Assembly: GCA_000507305.1 (NCBI GenBank)
Contig: DF241460.1
Coordinates: 1 to 64,000 of the forward strand
DNA: 64,000 nt
From: Breviolum minutum Mf 1.05b.01
Taxonomy: Eukaryota > Sar > Dinophyceae > Suessiales > Symbiodiniaceae
Direction of reading: 5' to 3'
Below, one piece after another: positions 23,871-36,778 of the stretch. A program made the translations under genes and the position numbers. Numbering within the stretch: the first letter of the stretch is position 1; every line of letters begins with the position of its first letter. Below the pieces are notes generated by a model. It saw only the letters and a list, made by a program, of their open reading frames with translations. It was not told where the DNA came from and ran no database searches.

Positions 23871-25539
23871 ACCAAACCACCTAGTCCCTTGACTTTCGCT
23901 GGCAACAGAAACTGCTAGCTTACTAAACTTCGATCCTAACTTTGCAAAAAAACTGATTTGGGACATGTATTTCCCTATATTTGGAACATGTCTTTCACTA
24001 CCTTTGGAACACTGTATTTCCTTGCTTGGAAAGGTAATTCTTAGAGAGTTATTAGTTGTAATTGTTTTTTGGAAGAAACATATTGGTTGAAACGGTTGCC
24101 TTGCTGCTGCTGTTCCTGCGGAAGTTGAAGTTCTGTTCCGATTCTTCGAAACCAGCGAGTTCAGGGAGGATATTTGAGACTTTGGGTCCCAATTCTGTGT
24201 ATACAGTCGTTAGTTGGTTGAATTGACCACCCAGTTGAAAAATATACAAAAAATTATGAGATTGTCAAAAAACCTGGGGAAACCAAAAATCTTCCCAAAC
24301 TTGAAGATTTTCACCCAAGTTGAAGCCCTTTTAGCGTAAACTTGTGGGGCCCATTTTTTCTTCTCCAAAATGAAGAAAAACCATTTTTGAATCACCAATC
24401 CAACCATTTCTAGGGCATTTTTGCAGCACAAAAAAAATCATTCAAATGAGGTCGACGGTTTGGTCGTCACTCCTAGAGGAAACACTTCAACCCAACATTT
24501 TGGGATGCTCAGATTTCCCAAACCCCAAACTTCGGAGGGTTTTTTCGAAAACTCGTAACCAACTACGGGATTTTCATTTGGAGAAAGAATCTGGTGACCA
24601 ACTTCGGTCCCAACAGCACCTGAACTGAAAACCCCTCAGGTTTCCTCAATCCTACTAGGATGGTGTCGTCGGAAATGTTTGTGAATTGTAACCAGCTTAT
24701 TTCACCCACAAGAAAAAACACCACTTTGATATGTATATATATATATAGGTACGTATGTATGTATGTATGTACTTTCACATACAATTATCTGTAGACCTCT
24801 ATATGTACAAAAGTGGATGAAATAGTCTTCACGAAAACCCATTGATCCGAGCTTCACTTGTGGAACATCCAAGTACAAACAAAGAACATGTCCATAGATC
24901 AGGGATATTACTTTACCAGGAGTATGATATGATAATATTTGATATCTGATATGATGTAATTAGAACAGTATCATATCAATTGGATAATATCTTTTGATTT
25001 ACAAAAGAAAAATATCCAATCCCAAATTCAACAGGCTCCTCCCTTCCCATCCCGCCGCTTCGGATCGGACTTTCCCGCCGCTCGGATCTTCAGAGAGCTT
25101 TCGGGATTTTTTGTCGCAAAAAAACACCACCAACTCAGAAAGTTGACTGGCTAGCCAAAGTCGACTTTCACCGTTGGGAAAGGGGACTTGTTTCACTCAG
25201 AAAGCTGGAAGCTTGGGGCTTTTTGGGAGTGGTCCTTGTTGCGCACTCGAGTTTTGGATCATTGTATATATGTGTGTGTGTGTATAAATATATGTATATG
25301 TATATATATCCTGGAAGTCAACCACGTTTTTGACAATGTTGGTGGCATCTGGATGATGATAAACCTATGAAAAAATGGTGAAACTCGTTACCGCCAACCT
25401 TCCCAAACAAATTGTGGTTGGACTTCCAGGCTATAATATTTTGTTTACAGGCCTTTTGGATCCCCTAGTTTTTGAGGTCACGAATCACCCAAACGCTCAC
25501 GATTCACTGGTCCAGGTCATAAGCAGAATTATCAGGTAT

Positions 25540-25835
25540 GATTAGAAAATGAAATAAAAGATGATGTATAAAACATACAAGAATATATTTGATACATATG
25601 TATATTTATTTACATTACATACAACATATATGATATAAACAATATATTTGATGTAAACAATATATTTGATGTAAATAATATGCTTGATATACATAATACA
25701 TAGAACATAATGCAATTTGTAAATAATATTCAAATATAATACATATATATATAGAACGTATGAAATGTAACATGTAGAATTATACAATATATCACATGTA
25801 GTACATGCGATATAAACAGTATATGTTACAATACA
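25540..25835. repeat. AT-rich low-complexity tract
   Basis: About 300 bp made almost only of short ATATA, ACATA and TGATATAAACAATAT-like words, including near-tandem copies of AACAATATATTTGATGTAA. No coding signal seen. Confidence 0.8.
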
Positions 25836-26239
25836 TCTATTTTTCGTAAGGTGGTGGTTGAATCAACCATTTCAGGTGGACTATTCACTGTTCACCTGTA
25901 ATGGTCTTTGCCTTAACGCAAGAGGGTTCCTTCACATCCATCATTTTTGTGGGTCCTTGATGGTTTTTGTTTCACCCAGTTCAGAAATATGAGCTCCCTA
26001 ATATTAACCCCAAAAAGGTGAAAATTAAAAAAAAAGACTTTGAAATTTGACTCCCACCTTTTTTTTGGACATTTCACACCCCCTCGCGACCTCTCAACCA
26101 TAAAAACCACTGCCAAACTTCCAAACTCCGATTTCAGGAAATCTCACCGGCCGAGGAGAGGGACTTCTCCGCACGGCTGAAGTAAGGTGGAAAACTGACC
26201 TCTCAAAACTGAGCCATGGCATTTCATTTCTTCATCCCA

Positions 26240-26298
26240 GTTGTTTAGGGTGATCCAAAAACTACCCAGTTATATAGGAATTGTTTAAGCGACCTTTA
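26240..26298. repeat. Family A dispersed repeat, inverted copy
   Basis: Read on the minus strand it shows CCTATATAACTGGGTAGT and CCCTAAACAACTGG, matching the core and end of the copies at 1082 and 52522. Confidence 0.55.
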
Positions 26299-26514
26299 CG
26301 ATGAATCCGTCATAAACCATCCAGGAACTCATTGAAATGTCACATAAGGGTTTTGCTTACACTGCTCACAACATGTCCAGAAGCTGCCTTTGACAAATTC
26401 CATGCCTTTTTGCCGTTAGCCTCAAAGTCTTTGTTTTTGCTGGAAAATGGGGTGGTTTTATGCCGAAGGCCTCAGTTTTGTCAGGCGTTTGACCCTTCTC
26501 CAGGTAAGATTTAG

Positions 26515-26708
26515 ACCCCCTTTGGATCAATCGAAATGTCGGCAATCAAAGGTTCAAACCGCGTTGAGACCGACTGCACAGTCGTAGGCTGTAGCATTCT
26601 GGCAGCAATGGGCCAATCGTAAAACCTTACCAACGTTTTGCCAACGGTGATAGGCACATCCCCCATTGAAGGGTTATTCAGATAAGCTTCACCACCTGTC
26701 ATCACCAA
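26515..26708 (-). CDS. Probable coding exon, unknown protein
   Basis: The minus strand, after GACAG|GTGG near 26709, reads GGEAYLNNPSMGDVPITV, then FYDWPIAARMLQPTTV and FEPLIADISIDPKG. A GTAAGG site in the middle (about 26622) could end the exon early. It lies inside the stretch splitting the SDR gene. The family is not recognised. Confidence 0.45.
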
Positions 26709-27138
26709 TGAAGTATATACAAATGAGTGGAAACAAAAACCCAGCCCTAGGTCATGACTTATCAATCTAAGCCAGAAATACACATTTAGGCTCAACCGCT
26801 CTCTTTCAGGGAGAATGATGGTTACCTCCGCCACCCAAAAAAATATCACACAGAACTTCAACCTGTGTTGAAACCTTGCAAAACTGGAATTAGGTGCTTT
26901 CAACCCATTCGAAAAATATTGGTCAAAACGGGCGTATTTTTTGTCAAGGGTGAAAATATGTAAACACCCAAAGTCTTTGAGAAGTCACCATCTAAGTGAG
27001 ATTATCCAAGCAGGTGATGCATATCTCAAAACCTTTTCGTTCCGAATCATGGACGACCAAAATCAGCTCCCGTCATGGTCGTCATGGAAAGAAACTCCTA
27101 CCCCAACCCTGGTCAAGAAGGGGTATCGTTAGTCAGTC

Positions 27139-27330
27139 CTATTTTTCGGGGGGCAGAAATTTGTTGAGGTGATTGGGCCAAAGCTCCACCGAAACGCCAC
27201 CGTCGATCGCCCCGTCGCAGACATCCGCCGGTTGTTGTGGCGATGGCAAAGGGGGAACTGTTTGGAAATTCACACTGTAGGTTTGTAAGAAAAAGATGTC
27301 CAGACTGAAGGTTCCTGGCAATTCTGCGTT
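27139..27330 (-). CDS. Probable coding exon, unknown protein
   Basis: The minus strand reads LDIFFLQTYSVNFQTVPP, a Pro-rich bridge, then DVCDGAIDGGVSVELWP and NHLNKFLPPEK before a stop. Splice edges are approximate. It may be one gene with 26515-26708. Confidence 0.4.
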   Translation of the reverse strand, partial: NAELPGTFSLDIFFLQTYSVNFQTVPPLPSPQQPADVCDGAIDGGVSVELWPNHLNKFLPPEK

Positions 27331-28364
27331 AAGTGACCTTTCTTTGGGATGGTTAAGTGACACTTGCAAAGGTTTGCAGTGACCTCCAACTTGGGATCAA
27401 AGGGGTGAGATGCTCAACTCAACTGCTTCGATTCGGAGTTCTGAAACAAAGATCACGGAAAGATGGTACAATTCCCATCTAGTGGATTCAACCCGTTTGA
27501 CAAATATGTTCGTCAAATTAGATCATGGGGAACCCCAAGTTGAAACAACCTAGAGATCTCTCAAACAAAAAATATAAAACAAAATTCTTGGGCCACTTCG
27601 AAAAAACAAAATCCAACAATCAATGCCCAATAACGCTCAACTTTGTCAACTTCAGTTCCTTCCAAAAGATCTCCTGTTGTTTCACTGGAGTTGGTCGATG
27701 GAAATGTTCCCAGAAATTGTTTCCCAACAAAATATGATGCCGACTTCGGATTGACGTTAACATAAGTCACCCAAAATGGGGATCGACAAAAATCCTTGTA
27801 CCTTTCTTTACTAACATCACTGCACAAAAACTTTTCCATGATGTCGTAAAGAAAACGGTATTCCATACAATAAATCTTCATCCAAGCTGGTTTTTGTGGA
27901 GTCCCAACTGTTCACCCTTTCCCTGGTTGTGTAGATCTTGGGGTCTCCATTTGGATTCACCGGTTTCAAATCCAAAAGCTCTGCCGTTCGGACTTTTGTT
28001 CGCTCACTTCACGAGCCACCTTCCTCAGCGACAACACGAGGGACCCCCGTTATTCCTTGTTTCTGTACAAAGATGGGTGTAGAAAAACATCCTGAGAGAA
28101 ACCAGTTCATTACAAATGGGACATCACCGGAAACGGGCCCCGCAACATTCTGGGGCTTCCTTAAAACAATTTGAGGCATTTCACGACCATATGGTCATTA
28201 GTGGACTGATTTAAAGCTCATGAAAACAAATCACCATAGATTCTCATAACCCATGTGCTTGTGTCTCGAAACAAAGGATTCGGGACCCTCCAGTATGTTG
28301 TTCGTAGAATGGTTGAGCTTGTTACTGTATAAAGACCGATCTTGGAGAGGTTCCTGTTTCCTAA

Positions 28365-28394
28365 ATTTGACGACGACAACCACGACGAGGACGA

Positions 28395-28440
<46 letters not shown>

Positions 28441-28458
28441 AACAACAACAACAACAAC
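28365..28458. repeat. (GAC)n followed by (AAC)n microsatellite
   Basis: GACGACGAC units run for about 65 bp and switch to AACAACAAC for about 20 bp. Long poly-T/poly-S frames here are repeat artefacts. Confidence 0.95.
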
Positions 28459-28756
28459 ACTTGGACGATCATCTTACTTGGTAATTGAGTGATGCGATAT
28501 CCTTATATCCACGAGTGAATTAAACTCCCCCATTCGTAGCCCGGATAGTAGGGTTATCCTTTTACAAATAAGCCAACATCACGGCATCGATATACTGACC
28601 ACCTACTTCTTACCCAACTAAACATTCAAAATTCCAGCAACTTGCCAACTTCCCGTCATGTTTGTCGGGAAACCACCATCCTTAAAAGCACTGAACTCGG
28701 GAGAGTTTTTGGAGAATCCGGACATCCCGAAACCACGAGCAATCCCAGAGAAAAAA

Positions 28757-29933
28757 TCATCCGAGTGTCTTTAGAAGTGCTTCTTCTTGCTTCCTCCGTG
28801 CCACATGTGCTCGTTTCGAGCGCTTTAGGGCATCTTCCCCTGTGCAAAGATGGCAGAATTCACCTCATGGCAATGATTGAGGTGGGAATTCGGGTATTGG
28901 AGTTGTGTTTCAAAAAAAAACAGGGGCAGCCATCTCTCTTAGGAAATTGATTTGAAACGAAAGATTTGAAAATTAGCCGTCAACCGTCAACGCAACTTTT
29001 TATAGTTGTGAACTATTCCTAAATTCCTATTCACGGAATTCAACTCAAGAGGTCGAAGGTCCGACTGAGATTTGCTTAAGCAAAGTAAAGAATATGGCCC
29101 GAAGTGGAATCCAACCGGTGATTTACCGCGATAGAAAGTAACAAATCACCTGAAATACAGCATTCAAGAAACGTCTCAGAACTGTTCAAGTTGGACCATC
29201 AGTTTGAGAGAACTCTTCAATGAATTGATTTCGACAAAATTTCCCAATGAACTACTGCAACTAAGGAAGTTTTGGAAATCTGGATTTCCCAACTATTTTT
29301 TGTTGATTTTGAGACATGACTCAATTCCATTTAATCACAAGAAAGCGGGGTCTCATTCACTTGCTGGCCTGGAGGTTGTTTTGTGTTGTGAAGCAGGAAT
29401 AGTCAACCCAATCTCACCTGCAAACCACCCCAGGCTGCCCCAACCCTATCCACTTAACCAGTGGAACAATAAAAAAATGCACGTGGCATGAAATTACAAA
29501 ATATACATGCACCATGAAATCCTGGTTTCTGAAGAATCCAGAATCTTACTTTTATGGCCTCTAACATCCCCATCTTTCGGTTGCTACCTGTCATCCTCAT
29601 TCAACTCCGAAAAAATACCATCCTTTTTTTTTCAAAATGTTCCAGCATGATGTCACCGAGCTTTTTGCATTTTGTTTTCAATTTGTTTACCTTCCGTTCC
29701 TTTTTTTGTGACAAACACACCGAGGTACATGAATCTCCCTTATGGCAGCCATCATCTTTAAATGCAAAAAAACGGCATGGCGTACAGCGGCCGAGCTGAT
29801 GCATTTGATCCATGGCGAAGCGGGGCACTGGCACTGCGCGTGGCACTGGGGCCACTCCGGTGAAGTTCTCCGTTTCCGGGATGGTCATACCAGCCACGGA
29901 TGATCCGCAGCTGATACCCTCCGGCACGTGGTC
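28757..29933 (-). CDS. Dinoflagellate-type CCCH zinc-finger protein, two 3' exons
   Basis: Exon 29933-29729 follows CGTGAG|GACCACG and reads HQLGRCTPCRFFAFKDDG then CHKGDS; exon 28861-28757 follows CATGAG|GTGAATTC and reads CEFCHLCTGEDALKRSK, then RRKQEEALLKTLG and TGA. Joining GATTCAT to GTGAATTC restores the Cys codon, so the finger is C-x9-C-x5-C-x3-H with two more Cys around it (CxPC and CHLC) and a basic tail. This finger layout is common in dinoflagellate proteins; CCCH fingers usually bind single-stranded RNA, so a role in mRNA handling is possible but inferred. A coding-like piece at about 30015-30085 could be an upstream exon; the start codon is not identified. The gene lies inside the gap between SDR exons at 30470 and 18446. 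Confidence 0.75.
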
Positions 29934-30469
29934 CTCACGTGATGGTTTCTTTTTTTTCGGATTGGAGAATGGGAAACCCCAAAAATCCCACTGTGCTTTT
30001 TTTTGAGCCAAAAGAATTTTGTTGGGCGCCGAGCAAATGAAGGCCAAGTTGTTCTGTTGGTGATGCCGCAATGATGGTGTTTTTTTTTGCGAAAACATCT
30101 CTAATGGGTTCTTGAAATCAAGATCCAGGATTTTTTGAGAAATACTGAAACACCTCGCAATCCAATGCAGATTGGAACCATTGTCTAAGACAGGAATATT
30201 TGAGATGATTCCACCTGATGGATTAAGAATCTCTTCTAAAACAGATGGGGAATCCCTTTTTAAATCTACATCCGAAAACTGTTTTCATCAAGGTGGCCAC
30301 GGCGAGTTGAAGTGTTTCATGCCATCATTGACTATGTAAAATTAGTCTGCAAAAAGGGGGTAAGCTTTCACATTTTAAGTCAAAGATTCTCACCATCGAA
30401 AAGTCGGAAATTCAGATCGCAAAGAAAATCTTCGGGAAATTTCCCGGCTCGAGCCGTTTATTCGGGAGC

Positions 30470-32125
30470 CTTGCTACCAGGTGCTTCTTCCAAGACCTTC
30501 TTCTCCGCTTCTTCCGCGCGGCTGCTCTTGCGGTTTAACATCACCACATGGGCACCTCAAAAAAACTTTCACGGGTCAACAAAGCTATCAAACCTGGCGA
30601 ACGTGTAACATGGTGTAACTCCTCCCCCCAAAAAGAAAACCGTCCAGCCAAAGTCACAAACAACAAATTTAACCAAGTCCTTCAAGGTGGGATGAGGACA
30701 CAGAAGAGGATCATTCTGTGAATTTGTGGAAGTTTCTGACTTTTCATGATCACCACTTGGAATTCTGACAAAACAAAACAACTTTCACATCTTTCGGCAG
30801 AATGTGGGTAAGACTAATGAGAGAAATATTCAAAATTAAAAAAAAAAAAACAAACCAAAAATCCAAAATGAAGTAATCTCAAAGCAACTCCCCAAAGTCC
30901 AATGTCTCTAACTCATCTAACCCCCCAAAAAACCGACCGGTCACCACCGGGTCACCTTTGCGTGCCAAGGTTTTGGCGCAGACAAGGCCAGTGCCTCAGG
31001 ACTCTGTTAGCAGGATGACAATACATATTTAGTAGGGAATCCAAAACTAAGCCTTTTGTCACTGGAATCCTAGTTGACGGGGTAGGTCCAACAAATCCAA
31101 GACATCCAAAACATCTCCGTTGGTTGCCTGAAGTGCAACCAGTGATGAGTACAACTTTGCCTGGCGCAGAAGGTCGGTGTTTCGAAGTCACCAGGTCACC
31201 AATTCCTCACAATTTTCGGGGAAATGTGTAACTAAATTTGAAAAAAAAAGGGGATTCTAGAACTGCCACTTGGCAGGCTTTTCTGTTGCACGTTTTGCCA
31301 GAAAAGATGAAAAGCAACGAAAAATGCAAGCTTTTACCTCAATGAATTTGGGATGATCTTCCCTAGGGTTTCACTACTTTAAGCTTCCGTTCCACATAGG
31401 AATCCCATCAAATTACCCAATTCAAAGCGGGAACTTTTGGGATTTTGTGCAACTTGAAGCCTCTACCCCTCAGATTTTTTTACATGAACTCCTCCTTCAA
31501 CTTGAATTTTCCAAGTCAGTTTGAGAGAATTCCTTTTCAAACTACTGTTGGAAAGGGATCCGATTACGGCATGACGGATGCGTGGAAGATAACTTTGGGC
31601 CTGTTTGCTACAAATCTGAGTTCCGCTGTTTCTCTAGGAACCCTCCGACCCCGCCACTTGGACAATCACCGACCCTTAGCAAGTTCGCAACTGGAATCGA
31701 ATCATACCCATTTCTCCTAGACAAATTCCGTCATTTCCCCAAGTACAGGGAACATAAGAAATCTTTTGAATCACCATCTTGATATTTTCGTAATTTCACG
31801 ATGGTTGACGACAGTTCTCACGACCCCGAGCCTTTTTTCGAGCCTACTGATCTCACAAATGCATCAAGTTGAATATGAAAAAACGATATTGAAAAAAACA
31901 CGCATTTCATCTTTCTGGGTGAAATGTCAATCACCAAGCTCCAAAAACTCCTGAAAGTTGCGAGAAAAAAGAGTCCTTCATTCAAAAAGATATGTTTGAG
32001 AATCAACCTGTTTTTTTTCTAGCTTTTCTGGTCCCGCCTTCCATCGATGGGAGCTTCGCAACAAATTCATTGTACCACTTGGTTTCAATCTTGCGAGGCT
32101 CCTCAGATTGTTTGCCATCCGTGTG
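30470..32125 (-). CDS. Short-chain dehydrogenase/reductase, 5' part
   Basis: Four exons, all joined in frame: 32125-32038 (approximate start; KWYNEFVAKLPSMEG), 31160-31128 (GKVVLITGCTSG, the NAD(P)-binding glycine motif), 30994-30956 (TGLVCAKTLARKG), 30555-30470 (AHVVMLNRKSSRAEEA). Donors are GC, GC, GT and GC; every acceptor is AG followed by G, and the first three introns have the same two bases on both sides of the intron (GC/GC, GC/GC, GT/GT). Together they make the first two strands of the Rossmann fold: Gly motif TGxxxGxG and the basic residue after strand 2, which usually favours NADP. The next block (VECDL) is found only 12 kb downstream at 18446, in the right phase. No second copy of either half was seen. 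No start codon assigned. Confidence 0.88.
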
Positions 32126-32127
32126 CT

Positions 32128-32280
32128 TCAAATCAAAGATGGAAGAATTTCAGTAATTGTTTTGTCAGAAAAAAGTGAGATGCTGAGATGCTTGTGTTCA
32201 ACAGTTGGAAAATCAAAGTCGTACCATTCATGGAAAATGTCTCCTAGCCCCGGTCGTAATCTGCAATTGACACATATCTG
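32128..32280 (-). CDS. Possible coding exon just upstream of the SDR
   Basis: The minus strand reads NCRLRPGLGDIFHEWYDF, then HKHLSISLFSDKTITEILP before a stop. It is protein-like but not joined to the SDR frame. Confidence 0.35.
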   Translation of the reverse strand, partial: QICVNCRLRPGLGDIFHEWYDFDFPTVEHKHLSISLFSDKTITEILPSLI

Positions 32281-34394
32281 GCTGGCAAGAGCTAGTTGTC
32301 CCCAATCCCCAAACATGAAGGGTCTGGTTTACGGACCAATTTTGCTGCCCCACCCGGATCCCCTACCAAAAATGCAATGATGCTAGTGGTGACTGTGTCG
32401 GAGAGCATCCCATATACATAGAAAGCTTTGAGGTTGGTAGATTTGGCCGGACAATCAGGTAAGAATGTATGAGAAAAAAACGTTTTTCTGAGAGACTTCC
32501 GAGTCAGGACCTTTGATTTGCTTAAGATGGTTGGAAAAGGTAAAAAAACGATTGACTAGATGTTGACTTAATGCAAAGTTCCCATTGTAGAAAGGAACAA
32601 AACAATCACTGAAAAAATGCAGCGGTGAAAAAACACCAGTGAGGTAAGAAAAAAAAGCTATTTAACTACCATGATCCCTTGGCTTTCTTCTTTCCAGCTC
32701 GACCCGGGGACTAGTCACTCAAGGAAGGCAGAGCAGTTGCGAACATATCTTCCCTGGAGGTTTCTTAGCCCAAAAAAACTGAAGAATGGATTTCTTTTTC
32801 AAACATATGATGGGTAGTGCAAGGAATGTCAACTCCCTTGTAACAAAAATATGGAATGGATACACTAGAAAATGATGGTGTGGGTTTTAGTAGTTCAGTT
32901 TTAGAGCCTTTGATAGCCTATGAAAAAGCCCCTTCCCTGCCTTGTAGGATCCGGAGGACGCACCACAGCCCATGATGCAGGAGAAAACCAAAAAGAACAC
33001 AACAGACTTTTCGAGCCACAATGCTGAGTGAAAGGCAACCAGGAACAAGCGAAAGTCTTTGAATGCTCAATGCAACAAAAATAAACATGACCTTCAAACA
33101 GGAACTGTTTGGCTGAAAATTGGCACCCCCCAAAAAGAACTCACCTCCTCAAAAAACTGGGCAAGTATTGACAACTTGACTTGGACTTTCAAAATCATCC
33201 AAAAACCAAGGCTTCCCCTTTACCGATATCCTCCCATGGCATTGGGATCTCCGTTTTTTTGGGCTAAGAGATGTAACCAATTCGAATGGTCACTGAGAGG
33301 GATCACTCCTTGGTTTACAATTAAACGACAGCTCAACTTGAGCACCCAAAATGACTTGTGATTTTCACCCTAAATTTGCCACTTCCCCGCTGATTTGCTT
33401 TTTTTCGTCTGTGTGTTCCAACGTTTTGCCACGGGATGATTCTTGCTGCTGCTACATTCAGCGTCGGCACAGCCTACTCAGAAGAGAGCGAACTGCTTTC
33501 GGGCGGAGCCAAAAATCTGATTCTTATCCACCTGGCGAAGTTGCAAGAGCTTGGCCCGTGGACAGTTACTCCCCCGAAAACGAACCTGGAAATCACCCCG
33601 AAATGAAAAGGAAACTCATCTGAACCAAACCTCCTTTTTGGGTTCCCTTTTTTTATTTTCAGGTGGCACATGTTTATAATGCTTGCTGACCAAAAAAAAG
33701 ATGGTTGGCTGATTTTTGTGATGGCGTTCCAAGTTTGCAAGACACAAACAACTTCTGCGCCAAAAAAAAATACTAAGATGTCCCAGAAGCTTAAGATCAA
33801 TGTGCCATCAATCATTGATTTCACCCAAAGGAAAAAACATCTAAAAAATATATAGTGCCTGGGAAAAAAAAACACACACAAAACAGGGAGCTGAAAAAAA
33901 ATCTGCCCCCGTTGAACGTTTCGTTTTCGGGGCATCCTAAGTTGTAGCAGGCAAATCGTGATGATTTTACCCTTACCTCGGAGACAACCCAAAAAATGTC
34001 CCGCCGTTGCGAGTATTTGTTTCGCATGTTTGAAGGTTAGCTAAGATTCCCTAACAGGAAACACGTCTGATCAGCTAACAAATGCCGGCTGGAAAATCCT
34101 CACATGAACAAGGCCGCAGGCTGCTGCGACTGTAAATCATTGGAAGGGTCCCACTACCGCCCTTCACCGGGGTCAGCTTCCGGTTGAAACTGTGGTGATT
34201 CGTTCGCTTTTCAAAACAGGAATCATCCAACAAGTTTAGGGGAGTTCGTAACAACATCTTTTCCTATGATCGCAAACTATTCTTCATACCAAGGTGTTTT
34301 TCTTGGATGTTTGGTGCAACACCCATCTCGCATGTAAAGATTTGGAATCATCAAATTGAAACAACCATTTATAAATGGATGTTTCAGGTTCCAG

Positions 34395-34500
34395 GCATGT
34401 TTATATATGTATATATACACATATATGAAATGTAGTATACTAATTCACGTGCATATGTAGTTATATATATAGACTATAGATATGTAATTCATGCGATGTA
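34395..34500. repeat. AT-rich low-complexity tract
   Basis: Alternating TATATGTATATA, CATATATGAAATG and TTATATATATAG words; no coding signal. Confidence 0.7.
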
Positions 34501-34734
34501 GGAGCATCTAATGAGTCAAAAACTCCGAGGGCTTCTACTTAGTAGCTAATAGTCTATAGGTCCTTAAGACATGAAAAAAAAGTCTATATATGTCAACAGC
34601 CATATCACTCACGAAAACTGAGTTTGGTGGTTGTTCCTCGGAGGTTTCAGCTTCAAGAACTCGTTTTGGTACAGGAAAAAATGCTGTGTAACTTGGAGAC
34701 GGGAGTTGAAACCTTGGGAAAAAAAACACCCCGC

Positions 34735-34800
34735 CTTGATGACATTGAAGCGCACTGTCTTGGCCAAGGGACGGCACTGCCCGGCCGTGATGATATCTCC
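34735..34800 (-). CDS. RPS11: Ribosomal protein uS17 (RPS11), near-C-terminal exon
   Basis: The minus strand, after GAAGAGGAG|, reads GDIITAGQCRPLAKTVRF then NVIK, and ends ATCAAG|GCGG (GC donor). This is the conserved GDIVTVGECRPLSKTVRFN block of the small-subunit protein uS17/RPS11, which binds 18S rRNA. The other RPS11 exons are at 53441-50592, about 16 kb upstream, and the block that should lie between (around SVHxSPCF) was not found. The C-terminal tail exon was not found either. It may therefore be the end of the same gene or of a second partial copy. Confidence 0.85.
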
Positions 34801-35379
34801 CTCCTCTTCGAGGGCTCGGCTCAGCGGAAATTCTAGAGACGAGGGGATAAAGTGATATAAAGTGTACAACCTACGGATGACAGTGGTCTTACAACCCAAC
34901 TAAAAGTAACTATACAACTAAAGCCAATAATCGTCGCCACGCTGACGAAATTAGCACCAAGACGATCATCTCCGCAAAAGTCTGGCGACCAAGTTGATGA
35001 TTTGATTCACCAGCCCCAAACTTTCTGAAGGCCATCTTTGAAGTCCGTTTCCTCTAACATCCAACACATTTAAGATGTAGAACCCGGCAGGCTCAGGTGG
35101 TAAAAGCCAATATCACTTGCCAGGTTTTGTCATGCAAATTCAAGCTAAAATGCCAATATCACTTTGCAGCTGTTTAGGGTCAATGAATTTGGGTCCACGA
35201 ATTTTCCATCTTTTTGTTCATCGTTGTCTGACAGGCCTGGCATCCTTACAAAACACTATGGTCATCTACCACACTCCCTTAACGGTTAAAGTTTGGACAT
35301 AGCAACCCTATCAACCCCTCCTTTGGCTCAAAGGCTGGGCTACAATGCACTGCCATGTTGCTGTGCCTGGAGCTGGTGG

Positions 35380-35520
35380 GGGTTGGTTTCCCCGGAACAG
35401 GCAGGGATTTGAAACCGGTTACTTCCCAGGATCCCAGGGTTTCGGGAACCCATGTTTTGGGAACCAGGTGGGCAACAGGATCAGGAATCGTCGGGAACAG
35501 GTTTGCAGCAGAGAACCCCT
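35380..35520. repeat. Cryptic GGGAACC/CAGG-rich repeat
   Basis: Words such as CGGGAACCC, TGGGAACCAGG and CGGGAACAGG recur at irregular 10-25 bp spacing. The plus frame reads Gly/Asn/Phe-rich (QGFGNPCFGNQVGNR), probably a by-product of the repeat. Confidence 0.5.
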
Positions 35521-36199
35521 TTTAGCCCAAGGCATGCACACTCGACGTTGACGAGACATCACTGGAGTTACATATATCCGCTCTCAACATTGGCACGTCT
35601 CATGAATTCGGCAGGAAAGACAAGAACGAAGACCAAACTATAAACATCATAACATTATTCCTAAACCAGAATTCAGCAGATTTTTGATGGTGTTTTTGTT
35701 GAAAATGCTGTGGTTGGCCTTTCGTTTCAGTGTGTGGGATTCTTAAAGGAGACAAATTGTCCAAAGGGAGAATAAATCCCCAAATCTTCCTTAACGTTAA
35801 CTGAACAGCTTCCCAACCAAAACTGTAGAGTTCCCACTTACAAACCTGCCCTTGAACACATTGGACACCCGGGAAGCCTGACTTCTTTGTGAATCATTTC
35901 TGTTTGGAAAAATATCTTTCCTTCCACTTCAAGGGTTTTTTTTTTCGAAAAAGTTCAGGTGAATGGTCCTCCAGGTTACAAACTCACTGTAACCAAATCT
36001 GAGGTCATGAAAACCTTCACGCAACGCTCTCCAAGGGGCTCGTTTAAGGCGGGAAAGAAAAAAACACGACCTGGCATGTTCCAAGCAACCCAATATTTAC
36101 CCCATTGGACGTTTTTCTTTAAATGGTTTGGAACTGACCAGAAGTCGGTTCTTTACCACATTAATGGCTAGCAACTAGGTAACTGAACTGACTTATGAA

Positions 36200-36346
36200 C
36201 AACCTCATCCCATCAGCATTGCTTCCCTTTTTGCTTTCAACTTCAATCGCATCTCTTTCGCAAGGAGGCTCCGAAATCGTGAAGGCATCCTTTTCGAAGA
36301 GAACATGTCGAACATGCACAGTGCATTTGCCATTTTGGGACTTCAC
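36200..36346 (-). CDS. Possible coding exon, unknown (parvulin-like start?)
   Basis: The minus strand reads KCTVHVRHVLFEKDAFT, then PPCERDAIEVESKKGSN. The VHVRHVLFEK part recalls the first strand of parvulin-type prolyl isomerases, but no further parvulin block was seen. Edges not fixed. Confidence 0.3.
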
Positions 36347-36469
36347 GTCCAGTTGAATCGAGACCGTCCGGGGAATTTCCCCGTTGACTCCTCACGGCTC
36401 ACGTGGACGTTTTGTCGGGTCACGTCACGTTCCGTGAAGGGGGGAAGCCGCTGTGCCGCTGTTCGCTTC

Positions 36470-36778
36470 CGGTGAGCAGGTGGATTTTTCATGATGGCAT
36501 GAATCGAACAACATGGTGAATAGCTGCGGTATTTTCTTTGCGTCAGTAGGTGGGTGGGAAAAAAAACCATGTGTTAAAACACTTCCGGGGCATCCTGACT
36601 GAAACTCTTCAAGTGTTTGATTGTATTTCCGACTCAACTTGGAAGAAAATTTCCGCACTCGCATCTTGGTGACCCAGAAATCCAATATAGAAAATTGAAA
36701 ATCTCCCCTTAATTCCAAGAGGAAATTTGTTAGGAAAACTGGAAGGTATGACACCTTCCGAATGAGTCTCTGCAACAT
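36470..36778 (-). CDS. Possible coding region, unknown
   Basis: The minus strand reads LDFWVTKMRVRKFSSKL, then YNQTLEEFQSGCPGSVL. A second coding-like piece near 36425-36530 ends GGAAC|GTGACG. No family recognised. Confidence 0.3.

Noticed and set aside
30380..30440. Minus-strand LCDLNFRLFDG near the SDR 5' exons, a possible local CDL block
   Set aside because: It lacks the residues that follow CDL in this SDR family and has no proper acceptor; the exon at 18446 fits far better.
35345..35551. Plus-strand Gly/Asn-rich frame
   Set aside because: The peptide follows from the irregular GGGAACC repeat and has no splice support.
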